From Cohaesibacteraceae bacterium (GTDB lineage Bacteria > Pseudomonadota > Alphaproteobacteria > Rhizobiales > Cohaesibacteraceae): 7,720 bases of DNA. Each line of letters begins with the position of its first letter. The first letter of the stretch is position 1. Below the pieces are notes generated by a model that had not been told where the DNA came from, did not search any database, and saw nothing but the letters and a program-made list of their open reading frames with translations. This document shows positions 1 through 6,737 of this stretch, piece by piece. Location of the stretch: contig JAESRR010000162.1 of NCBI GenBank assembly GCA_016764535.1, forward strand, positions 24,659 to 32,378, in the 5' to 3' direction. Both the position numbers and the translations under genes were made by a program.

Positions 1-500
1 AATTCAGGGCGCTGGTTCTTTGGATCCCAGCCATGGTTCTCCGAGCGGAACGAAAATACCCGCTCCTTGGCGCGGGATTTTTCTTCATCCCGGCGTGCAC
101 CGCCAAACGCTGCATCAAACCCGTGTTCGTCCAATGCCTGCTTTAAGGCATCGGTCTTCATCACCTGGGTGTACAAAGACGACCCGTGATCAAATGGATT
201 GACATTATCGGTTTTGCCTTCGGGATTAGTGTGAACAATCAAATCAAGATCATATTCCTTCACCGTCCGTTCGCGAAAACTGATCATCTCCCGAAATTTC
301 CAGGTCGTATCAACATGCAGCAGCGGGAACGGTATGCGCGAGGGGTAAAACGCCTTGCGTGCAAGGTGCAGCATCACAGAGCTGTCCTTGCCAATCGAAT
401 ACATCATCACTGGATTGCGAAACTCACTCGCAACCTCACGCATGATGTGAATGCTTTCCTGCTCCAACTCTTTCAGATGAGACTGACGTGCAAGCGACAT
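1..500 (-). CDS. cysD: Sulfate adenylyltransferase subunit 2 (ATP sulfurylase small subunit), N-terminal part
   Basis: CysD carries out adenylyl transfer from ATP to sulfate, giving APS, in a cytoplasmic complex with the GTPase CysN (or CysNC). The reading frame starts at ATG 498-500 and runs off the left edge after about 166 codons; full-length CysD is about 300 residues. Seen directly: the PP-loop motif YSIGKDSS near residues 35-42, then [22 protein letters not shown], and [16 protein letters not shown] followed by WDPKNQRPE, all near-identical to E. coli CysD as I recall it. A Shine-Dalgarno AGGA lies 8 bases before the ATG. The next gene downstream, outside the window, is expected to be cysN or cysNC, but that is inference. 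The 257-base gap upstream suggests its own promoter. The only doubt is whether the protein also serves polysaccharide or Nod-factor-type sulfation (NodP is a paralogue). Confidence 0.97.
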   Translation of the reverse strand, partial: MSLARQSHLKELEQESIHIMREVASEFRNPVMMYSIGKDSSVMLHLARKAFYPSRIPFPLLHVDTTWKFREMISFRERTVKEYDLDLIVHTNPEGKTDNVNPFDHGSSLYTQVMKTDALKQALDEHGFDAAFGGARRDEEKSRAKERVFSFRSENHGWDPKNQRPE

Positions 501-508
501 AAATATTA

Positions 509-512
509 TCCT
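509..512 (-). promoter_or_regulatory. Ribosome binding site of cysD
   Basis: AGGA on the minus strand, 8 bases from the ATG at 498-500. It supports this start, which also matches the N-terminus expected of CysD. Confidence 0.6.
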
Positions 513-536
513 GACTCAACGGCTAAACGAGCAAAC

Positions 537-558
537 TGTGAATTGAATTCCATTCACA
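537..558. promoter_or_regulatory. Perfect 7-bp dyad in the cysD leader
   Basis: TGTGAAT, eight bases, then ATTCACA, about 37 bases upstream of the cysD ATG. If the -10 box at 598-603 is used, the dyad lies inside the transcribed leader and could form a 7-bp hairpin with an 8-base loop; otherwise it could be an operator. The outer TGTGA/TCACA resembles CRP half-sites, but the spacing is 12 rather than 6, so it is not a CRP site. No regulator can be named. Dyads of this size do occur by chance. Confidence 0.3.
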
Positions 559-597
559 AAATACAGCTCACGCGGTGACTTACCGGGTTGCACCAAG

Positions 598-603
598 ATT
601 ATA
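598..603 (-). promoter_or_regulatory. Possible -10 box of a cysD promoter
   Basis: TATAAT on the minus strand in the gap between the polysaccharide gene and cysD. No good -35 is seen: TTGAGC (618-623) is only 14 bases away, and the hexamer at the ideal 17-base spacing is GGCTTG. If used, transcription would begin near 591 and leave a leader of about 90 bases. The rest of 501-757 shows no gene, no convincing terminator for the upstream gene and no riboswitch I recognise. Confidence 0.3.
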
Positions 604-757
604 AAAGTAGAGGATAAGCTCAAGCCGGATCAGAACTGTTTGCAAGTTAAAATAGGGAATATTTGTCTCGAAAAATCTCCGACCACGACAATTCATGCTT
701 CGCTTGTGTGGTGATGGATTATTTCGATATTTTTAGTTGCATGCAGCCGTATCGCAA

Positions 758-2845
758 TCAGGCATCAATCCGGTTTAACAACGTTACCGCACTCGCATCG
801 TGACGGATAAATTGTTTAATCCTTAAAACCGCATCTCTGACCGGATTACAGGAGGTATTCGCCCAGCGAACCACGAGTACGACAACGTCAGCTTGCGGGA
901 TCAAATGCAACGCATCTGTGTGTGGAATAACAGCGGGAACATCCAGTATTATTGTATCAAATCTTTGCTTTGCTGCCTCAAGCAAGTGACGAAGTTTCTC
1001 TCCTGCCAAAAGTTGATCCGGCGGCACGTCACAGGTCCCGTGACCCAAAATCAAATTCAACCCGGTTTGTTCATCCGTCGCAAACATATTGTTGGCTTCG
1101 TTGGGAGTCTGTTCCCTCAAATGGTCAAGTAATCCACTTTTCGTCTGCAAACCCAGCATTGTATGAATTTGTGGATTTCGAAGATTGAGATCAATCAGCA
1201 AAGTCCGATTGCCTTTCAACGCATTTGTTCTTGCAAGTAACACAGCTATTTTCGAACTGTCCTCCTGGTCGATGGCAGAACTGACCATAATAATTGTTGC
1301 GCTTTTGCTCTCGCTATTTTTTTGACCCGCTGAAATCTGTTCCAGGGATAGATCAATTTGTCTCACGGTTTCCGAGATTATGGAAAATGGTTGCATATGC
1401 GGGGCATTGATCGGATCATTTTCATCGATAGCTCCGATAGTCTCAATGCTATTTGTCATTGCATTTAGTATGGGCAAAACGGGTAACCCGGTGATAATTT
1501 GCAACTCTTCCTGGCTGTAAATTACGTTTCGTAAACTCTCTCTAACCCAGCCCGCCAGCATCGCCACTACCATTGAACCCAGGATGGCAAACATTATGCC
1601 TCGCATCATTTGACTCCACCCGAGGTTGGCTTGTGGAACAGCCTTTGACAAAATTTTCAAATCAGAACGCGTAGAATCCCGAATGATTTTAATGGCGTTC
1701 AGGTCCTTCAGAAGCCGGTTATGCTGAAAAATTGCCGATTTTGTTGACTTCAACAAGCTCTGGTGACGCAGCGCCAATGTCGCCGGAAGTCCCCTGTCAA
1801 TCAATTCATCGATTGCCTGGTTTTCCAGATCTTTGATCTGAGACTTGTTTACAACCAACAGGCCGTTCAGTTCAGATTGACGGATAACAACTATTTGCAG
1901 GAGCTGATCTTCAAGTTTCTCAAAATCGGTCTTGAGAACCGCGGCGCGAGCCGAACCAGCCCCGGCCTTTTTGATCTGGTCAAACAGTTTGTTTCGCTGA
2001 ACAATCAGATCTTCAATCGCCTTTCCTTCCAGAACGTTTTTTTCAACGTCCCAGTTTCGTTTTTCGATGATCTGATCTACTTTTTTCAACAATTGGCTTT
2101 GAGACTCAATTTGAGTGCGTATGGCAAATATTTGTCCGGAAATTTTTCGAACCGACGGAATATTGCTCGGATTTACCAATGACAGCAGATCTGACCGACG
2201 AAACCCTTCTTCCTCTTGCGACGAGGTGATGGCGTTTTCAAAAGCTACAGCGACAAGTCTGTTCAGGCTTACAATGTGTTGGGTAGATAAATCCGCAAAC
2301 TCTTTTTTCCGCGAGTTAATGGCTGCTTCCAAAAGGGCGTTTGTCAATCGGGCCGCTTTGAGACGATTTGTGGAAACCATCTGTACCGTGATTAAACCGG
2401 GCCCGACAAACGGCAAAAATTTAATCGCGTGTCGTACTTTTTCAGCCACGACTGCAGCCTTATCCGTATTGGATTGCGGCCTATTGGTTTCCAACCTAAA
2501 AAATGACTGAATTTTATCAAGAACTCCGCGCTGATAGCCAAATTCAGGATCTGCAACAAGGTTTTGATCTGCAACAAACTGCATAATAACCTTTTGTGAC
2601 TGAATTCTGATCTCATGCGCTTCGCGAGAAAGAATTGAATTGAATATGATAGTTTCGTCTGTTCCCAATACTTGTTTGACACCGGGTTCCACGAGAAGCA
2701 CGGCAGTGGCAGAGTATTGAGTTGGCTTTGCAAAAAAGACCAGCGCAATTAGCGCGGCAAATACCAGCGCAAGCGCTCCAGTAAATCTCCATTGATTTTT
2801 AATAAGGAGGTGTATTGGAGGAGTGTTAAAGCCAGCTATGTACAA
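758..2845 (-). CDS. Polysaccharide co-polymerase (Wzz/ExoP/GumC type) with a degenerate BY-kinase domain
   Basis: This is an inner-membrane protein of the family that sets chain length and assists export of exopolysaccharide or capsule. Counting 695 residues from TTG 2845: membrane helix about 21-39; Wzz-type periplasmic start (KPTQYSATAVLLVEPG) just after it; a long, largely helical and probably coiled-coil periplasmic part to about 405; second helix about 416-433; then a cytoplasmic domain with the BY-kinase layout. In that domain the P-loop is degenerate (SSAIDQEDSSK, 522-532, where active members read GEGKST), Walker A' is LLIDLNLRNP (second Asp changed to Asn554), and Walker B is IILDVPAV (Asp635). 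The tyrosine-rich tail is absent and no tyrosine follows Tyr443. It therefore looks like a pseudokinase fused to the co-polymerase. A longer form from TTG 2866 has no Shine-Dalgarno. No glycosyltransferases are in view, so the polymer is unknown. Confidence 0.88.
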   Translation of the reverse strand: MYIAGFNTPPIHLLIKNQWRFTGALALVFAALIALVFFAKPTQYSATAVLLVEPGVKQVLGTDETIIFNSILSREAHEIRIQSQKVIMQFVADQNLVADPEFGYQRGVLDKIQSFFRLETNRPQSNTDKAAVVAEKVRHAIKFLPFVGPGLITVQMVSTNRLKAARLTNALLEAAINSRKKEFADLSTQHIVSLNRLVAVAFENAITSSQEEEGFRRSDLLSLVNPSNIPSVRKISGQIFAIRTQIESQSQLLKKVDQIIEKRNWDVEKNVLEGKAIEDLIVQRNKLFDQIKKAGAGSARAAVLKTDFEKLEDQLLQIVVIRQSELNGLLVVNKSQIKDLENQAIDELIDRGLPATLALRHQSLLKSTKSAIFQHNRLLKDLNAIKIIRDSTRSDLKILSKAVPQANLGWSQMMRGIMFAILGSMVVAMLAGWVRESLRNVIYSQEELQIITGLPVLPILNAMTNSIETIGAIDENDPINAPHMQPFSIISETVRQIDLSLEQISAGQKNSESKSATIIMVSSAIDQEDSSKIAVLLARTNALKGNRTLLIDLNLRNPQIHTMLGLQTKSGLLDHLREQTPNEANNMFATDEQTGLNLILGHGTCDVPPDQLLAGEKLRHLLEAAKQRFDTIILDVPAVIPHTDALHLIPQADVVVLVVRWANTSCNPVRDAVLRIKQFIRHDASAVTLLNRIDA

Positions 2846-2853
2846 CAGAATAT

Positions 2854-2857
2854 TCCT
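2854..2857 (-). promoter_or_regulatory. Ribosome binding site deciding the co-polymerase start
   Basis: AGGA on the minus strand, 8 bases before TTG 2843-2845. The alternative in-frame TTG at 2864-2866 has no purine-rich stretch upstream, and a stop codon lies eight codons before it. The downstream TTG is preferred, but no ATG exists near the first membrane helix, so the start remains tentative. Confidence 0.4.
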
Positions 2858-2914
2858 GAAATTCAATTTCGACGAGGATATAATAGTCTACTTACATCGG
2901 TATTGATGCATTAT

Positions 2915-2931
2915 TTCTTCCAGTTGAAGAA
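2915..2931. promoter_or_regulatory. Inverted repeat in the divergent intergenic region
   Basis: TTCTTC, five bases, then GAAGAA: a perfect 6-bp dyad between the divergently transcribed co-polymerase and DUF4440 genes. It sits about 70 bases upstream of the co-polymerase start and about 60 bases upstream of a TATAAT on the plus strand, a plausible operator position for either gene. It does not fit the symmetric LysR T-N11-A pattern. No regulator gene is nearby. A chance origin is possible. Confidence 0.25.
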
Positions 2932-2992
2932 GTTTGCCCTATATATTTGGCGCTGATTGGAAATACAGAAATTTGCCCCGGAGACGGCCAGG

Positions 2993-2998
2993 TATAAT
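2993..2998 (+). promoter_or_regulatory. Possible -10 box upstream of the DUF4440 gene
   Basis: TATAAT on the plus strand, 20 bases before the first ATG of the DUF4440 gene. The best -35 candidate, TTGCCC (2973-2978), is only 14 bases away, shorter than normal. If it is used, the mRNA leader would be only about a dozen bases, which would explain why no Shine-Dalgarno is seen before the ATG. Confidence 0.3.
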
Positions 2999-3017
2999 TA
3001 CCGGCTGTAGATGCCCA

Positions 3018-3377
3018 ATGATGAAAATTTCAGAAATTCTGGCATTGGAAAAATGTTTACTGAATCCGTTTGTCCGTAGATCAGCATCGGATGTAAATCA
3101 ATTACTGTCAGATGATTTTTGGGAAATCGGAGCATCCGGCAGATACTTCACAAAACAGGACATCCTGGAAGAACTCAATAGCAACCCGGACAATTATGAA
3201 CGCCGACTTCTCCATCCAAAACTATACATCGTTGGCGAAACCCTTTGCCTGCTTAAGTACCAATGTCGTCGGCATTTACCTGACAACAATTTCGTTGAAT
3301 CAAGTCGCAGCTCGATCTGGCGAATTGAAACATCAAAATGGAAAATGATTTTTCATCACGGTATCATAATTCAATAA
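3018..3377 (+). CDS. DUF4440 / SnoaL-like (NTF2-fold) protein
   Basis: A small, probably cytoplasmic protein of 119 residues from tandem ATGs at 3018 and 3021. Seen: SEILALEKCLLNPFVRR (5-21), LLSDDFWEIGASGRYFTKQDIL (29-50), then SSIWRIETSKWKMIFHHG (98-115). This matches the DUF4440 pattern: LLxLExxLL, LLxDDFxExGxSGRxxxKxxIL and SSxWRxxxxxWxxxFHQG. NTF2-fold proteins form cone-shaped pockets and are often dimers; this subfamily has no assigned reaction, so no function is claimed. The open frame extends upstream to 2934, but that extension lies across the TATAAT and does not look like the family's N-terminus. The last motif reads HHG where most members have HQG. It is followed on the same strand, after 102 bases, by the SLC13 permease; cotranscription is possible but not shown. 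Confidence 0.82.
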   Translation: MMKISEILALEKCLLNPFVRRSASDVNQLLSDDFWEIGASGRYFTKQDILEELNSNPDNYERRLLHPKLYIVGETLCLLKYQCRRHLPDNNFVESSRSSIWRIETSKWKMIFHHGIIIQ

Positions 3378-3479
3378 TTTTCCTGACCTGCCGCCACCAT
3401 TGTTCTTTACCCTTGAGGCCAAAGCTACAACTTTGTAGTGTCTGGTTCGAATTCATCAATAATCCGGGAACTATCTTTC

Positions 3480-5255
3480 ATGACATTGGACCAATCGCTG
3501 CTTTTCGGTCTTTTTGCTTTGGTATTTGTCATGTTGATCTGGGGGCGCTGGCGTTACGACCTGATTGCATTTTCAGCTCTGGTTATCGCATTGCTGCTCG
3601 GTTTGGTCCCCACCAGCGACGCATTTTCCGGTTTTGGGCATCCGGCCACTGTTATTATTGCCCTGGTGCTTGTTGTCTCACGCGGATTATTGAATTCGGG
3701 TGCCATACAAATAATCACCCAACGCCTGATACAGGATGGGCGTACTGTGGGGACGCACATCGCCCTGATGAGCGGCGTTGGGGCTATTTTGTCTGCTTTT
3801 ATGAACAATGTTGCAGCACTTGCGCTACTGATGCCAGTTGATCTTGAAGCCGCAAAAAAACAAAAGCGTGCACCGGGAAAAACGTTGATGCCGCTGGCTT
3901 TTGCGACGATCCTTGGCGGAATGCTGACCATGATCGGCACTCCACCCAATATCATAATTGCCAGTTATCGTGAAACTGTCAGTGGATCACCATTTTCGAT
4001 GTTCGATTTTTCTCCAGTCGGGCTCGCCTGTGCTGTCATTGGAATTGCATTCGTCGCGTTTGGCGGCTGGAAACTGGTTCCAACCGGCAGTGATTCCAAA
4101 AACAGTGCAGAAGACCTGCTTGATGTTGAGGGTTATACGGTTGAGCTTTATGTACCCGGGAACGCCAGTGTAATTGAGAAAACTGTTGGCAGCCTCTACG
4201 AGGAAGCCGATAATTTTGACGTATTGATCCTGGGGCTTGTGCGAAATGGCAAACGGTTTCCAGGATTTTCTGAAAATCAAACCATTCGTGCGGCAGATAT
4301 CATTATTGTCGAAGCCACCGCAGATAACGCAGATAAATTTCGTGGTGAAGTTAATCTTGAATTTTTCGGCGAAAAAGTTGCTAAAAACGAACCCACCGGT
4401 GGCATGTCATTGCTGGAAGTTGTTGTGCCAGTCGACAGCCGCATCGAAGGTCGTTCCGCAATCCAGTTACGCTTGAGAGCACGCAGGGGCATTTCCTTGC
4501 TTGGCATATCCCGCCAGGGGCGTCGATTAACAACACGGGTACGGCATACAAAAATCGAAGCTGGCGATATTTTGTTATTAATTGGCCCGGCAGATATTCT
4601 CACCGATGTAGCCAACTGGCTTGGATGCCATGCACTTGCCAAACGGGGCCTGCAGATCACCCAACATCGAAAAGCATGGCTTGCTGTTGGCATATTTGCC
4701 GCCGCAATCACAACGGCCAGTCTGGGTATGGTTTATCTTGCAACGGCGCTCGCTGCCGTCGTTGTGCTCTACGCAGTCCTCGACATTGTGCCTCTTCGAA
4801 CAGTTTATGACAATATTGAATGGCCGGTGATTATCTTGCTTGGAAGCATGTTGCCCCTGGGCAAGGCTCTTGAGCAATCAGGTGGCACTGCATTGATCGC
4901 AACACAAATTGTTTCTCTGACCGAAGGGATGCATGCCGCGATTGTGCTGACTGCACTCATGGTTGTGGTCATGACCCTTTCCGACGTTTTGAACAATACC
5001 GCAACAGCGGTAATAGGCGCACCAATTGCGGTGGATGTCGCAGGTAAACTTGGCGTGAGTTCTGATCCGTTTTTAATGGCAGTAGCGGTCGCGGCATCCT
5101 GCGCGTTTCTTACTCCAATCGGTCACAAGAATAATACACTCATCATGGGTCCAGGTGGTTATTCTTTTGGAGATTACTGGCGTATGGGCCTGCCACTGGA
5201 GTTGCTGGTGGTTGCTGTCGCGATACCTACAATTCTATTTGTTTGGCCCTTGTGA
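3480..5255 (+). CDS. SLC13-family permease with two TrkA-C (RCK_C) domains, candidate sulfate transporter
   Basis: An inner-membrane, probably sodium-coupled anion transporter of 591 residues from ATG 3480. An N-terminal membrane block (about 1-200) carries SAFMNNVAALALLMP (105-119) and GTPPN (153-157). Two soluble TrkA-C-like domains follow, about 217-290 and 307-380, each ending in a GDI/ADI-then-hydrophobic stretch. A second membrane block (about 395-591) carries LNNTATAV (504-511) and TPIGHKNNT (545-553). The NNV and NNT segments correspond to the two SNT-type substrate and sodium loops of SLC13/DASS carriers; the first has Val in place of Thr. SLC13 proteins with this insert include sulfate transporters, and cysD lies about 3 kb away, so sulfate is the favoured substrate by inference; other dicarboxylates or anions remain possible. 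GTG 3438 would add 14 non-conserved residues; ATG 3480 has a weak GGGAA 9 bases upstream. Confidence 0.9.
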   Translation: MTLDQSLLFGLFALVFVMLIWGRWRYDLIAFSALVIALLLGLVPTSDAFSGFGHPATVIIALVLVVSRGLLNSGAIQIITQRLIQDGRTVGTHIALMSGVGAILSAFMNNVAALALLMPVDLEAAKKQKRAPGKTLMPLAFATILGGMLTMIGTPPNIIIASYRETVSGSPFSMFDFSPVGLACAVIGIAFVAFGGWKLVPTGSDSKNSAEDLLDVEGYTVELYVPGNASVIEKTVGSLYEEADNFDVLILGLVRNGKRFPGFSENQTIRAADIIIVEATADNADKFRGEVNLEFFGEKVAKNEPTGGMSLLEVVVPVDSRIEGRSAIQLRLRARRGISLLGISRQGRRLTTRVRHTKIEAGDILLLIGPADILTDVANWLGCHALAKRGLQITQHRKAWLAVGIFAAAITTASLGMVYLATALAAVVVLYAVLDIVPLRTVYDNIEWPVIILLGSMLPLGKALEQSGGTALIATQIVSLTEGMHAAIVLTALMVVVMTLSDVLNNTATAVIGAPIAVDVAGKLGVSSDPFLMAVAVAASCAFLTPIGHKNNTLIMGPGGYSFGDYWRMGLPLELLVVAVAIPTILFVWPL

Positions 5256-5261
5256 CATACA

Positions 5262-6635
5262 TCAGGAAGCGACCGGCAACAAACCAAGTCGTTCTCGCCT
5301 GGCAAACCGGATTACAAGAACTACGGCGACGAAACCCAAACCAGCGGCAAGCCCGGCCCAGATGCCCACACCGCCCCAACCAAACACAAAGCCAAATATA
5401 TAGCTGACCACTGCACCACACGCCCAGTATCCAAATATCGCGGCATACATCGGGACCGCAGTATCCCCCAGTCCCCGAAGTGCAGAAGCAGCTATTACCT
5501 GGGCCCCGTCAACAAGTTGAAACAAACCGGCCACTGCCAAAAACTGTCCGGCAAGCATCAGAGGTATGGCATTTCGCGACAATTCGGTATCAAGAAACAA
5601 CGATACCAATGGCCCAGGTATTGCAAGGAACAAAACACAAGTCACCGACATAAAGGCGATCGCCATAATGATTGAAACCCAGCCTGCACGCATGATTCCG
5701 TCGTTGGATTTTCTGCCATAAGCCAGGCCAACCCTGATGTTGGTTGCGAGGCTCAACCCCAGCGGAACCATAAAACTGATACCGGCCAGTTGCAGAGCAA
5801 CAGCATGTGCAGCCAAAGCATCTGTGCTTATCCAGCCCATCATCACAAATGCGAATGCGAACAGTCCGGTCTCCGCAGTTAGCATCAAACCTATTGGTGT
5901 ACCCAGCTTGAGAATACCAATAAAACTCGGCCAGTCTGGTTTCCAGAAACGTACGAGAATTTCATAACGACGAAACCGGCGATGCAAAAGTATGTAAATC
6001 AGAATCAGCAAAAACATCACCGAGTTCACCAGAGTGGTGCTAATTCCTGCACCGGCAAGTTCGAGTCTTGGAAAGCCGAAGTTCCCAAACATCAATGCAT
6101 AATTTCCCAACGCGTTCACAAAAATTCCAATAATGGTTATCAGCAGGACCACCATGGTGCTTCCGTGCGCCGAAACAAATGATCGCAATACGATGATCCA
6201 GCACCCAGGAATAATTGCCCAGGAAGCGTACTCAATATATGTCGCCGACAAATTCGCCGTTTCCTCCTGCTGACCAAGCAGAAGCAATATGTCTTTGATA
6301 AAAAACATCATCGCTATAACTATTGAACACAGCAAAAATGCCACCCACATGCCCTGGCGAACTGCTCTGCGAACCGAACGCAAGTCTCTTGCACCAAGAG
6401 CCTGTGACACCAGGGTTGCAACGGCGCTCACTGTTCCAATGCAAAACAGGAACAATGGAAACATCACCGATGAACCCAAAGATCCCGCCGCCAGGGATTC
6501 CGGACCAAGCCAGCCCATCATGATTACATCTGTCGTTTGAAGTGCGTGTTGTGCCATCTGCGCAGCCACAAGCGGCCAGGCAAGTTTGAAAGTTTCTCTG
6601 GTTTCACCAACCCATGACGAATTCAGTCGGAACAC
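5262..6635 (-). CDS. MATE family (NorM-type) multidrug efflux transporter
   Basis: An inner-membrane antiporter that exports cationic or amphipathic compounds using a sodium or proton gradient. At 457 residues from GTG 6635 it has the usual MATE length and about twelve predicted membrane helices in two homologous halves. Seen: LAWPLVAAQM and TTDVIMMGWLG in helices 1-2, SQALGARD in the first half; in the second half TPIGLMLTAETGLFAFAFVMMGWI, ALAAHAVALQ, FMVPLGLSLATNIRVG, and the DGAQVIAASALRGLGDTAVP segment. These are the NorM-like pattern. Longer forms from ATG 6662 or TTG 6686 lack a Shine-Dalgarno, whereas GTG 6635 has AAGGA six bases upstream. The gene ends six bases from the stop of the convergent SLC13 permease and no terminator hairpin is visible between them. 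Substrate cannot be told from the sequence. Confidence 0.93.
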   Translation of the reverse strand: MFRLNSSWVGETRETFKLAWPLVAAQMAQHALQTTDVIMMGWLGPESLAAGSLGSSVMFPLFLFCIGTVSAVATLVSQALGARDLRSVRRAVRQGMWVAFLLCSIVIAMMFFIKDILLLLGQQEETANLSATYIEYASWAIIPGCWIIVLRSFVSAHGSTMVVLLITIIGIFVNALGNYALMFGNFGFPRLELAGAGISTTLVNSVMFLLILIYILLHRRFRRYEILVRFWKPDWPSFIGILKLGTPIGLMLTAETGLFAFAFVMMGWISTDALAAHAVALQLAGISFMVPLGLSLATNIRVGLAYGRKSNDGIMRAGWVSIIMAIAFMSVTCVLFLAIPGPLVSLFLDTELSRNAIPLMLAGQFLAVAGLFQLVDGAQVIAASALRGLGDTAVPMYAAIFGYWACGAVVSYIFGFVFGWGGVGIWAGLAAGLGFVAVVLVIRFARRERLGLLPVAS

Positions 6636-6641
6636 GAACAA

Positions 6642-6646
6642 TCCTT
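6642..6646 (-). promoter_or_regulatory. Ribosome binding site deciding the MATE start
   Basis: AAGGA on the minus strand, six bases before GTG 6633-6635. It favours this GTG over the upstream ATG (6660-6662), which has no such signal. Confidence 0.5.
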
Positions 6647-6737
6647 TTCGAATGGGTGGCATTGCTGGACGGACGTCGCAAGCCAAATAGATTGGAAACG
6701 CAAATCAGGGTATGAACATATATACGATGCTATTGTT

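Noticed and set aside
186..578. 130-codon plus-strand open frame over the start of cysD.
   Set aside because: It is antisense to clearly recognisable CysD codons, with no family-like sequence and no ribosome site; a shadow.
501..757. Riboswitch (SAM-type or similar) before cysD.
   Set aside because: Short complementary stretches exist (for example TCAC-CGC-GTGA) but none of the conserved cores I know for SAM-I, SAM-II or related riboswitches is present.
2823..2906. 27-residue plus-strand frame (GTG 2823) behind an AAGGAGG at 2804-2810, antisense to the 5' end of the co-polymerase gene.
   Set aside because: The Shine-Dalgarno match is striking, but spacing is long (12 bases), the product matches nothing I know, and the sequence is explained by the coding strand of the co-polymerase.
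2933..2978. TTTGCCC repeated at 2933-2939 and 2972-2978.
   Set aside because: Two copies of a seven-base word are not enough to claim a binding site.
3425..3438. CTACAA-CT-TTGTAG palindrome in the gap before the SLC13 gene.
   Set aside because: Six-bp arms are common by chance in a window this size, a two-base loop cannot form a hairpin, and no promoter elements can be placed around it.
5253..5264. Possible bidirectional terminator between the convergent SLC13 and MATE genes.
   Set aside because: Only six bases separate the stops and no stem with a U-tract was found on either strand.
841..5315. A shared word of about ten bases, CCGGATTACA, at about 841 and 5307.
   Set aside because: Both copies lie inside unrelated coding sequence and do not extend further; coincidence.
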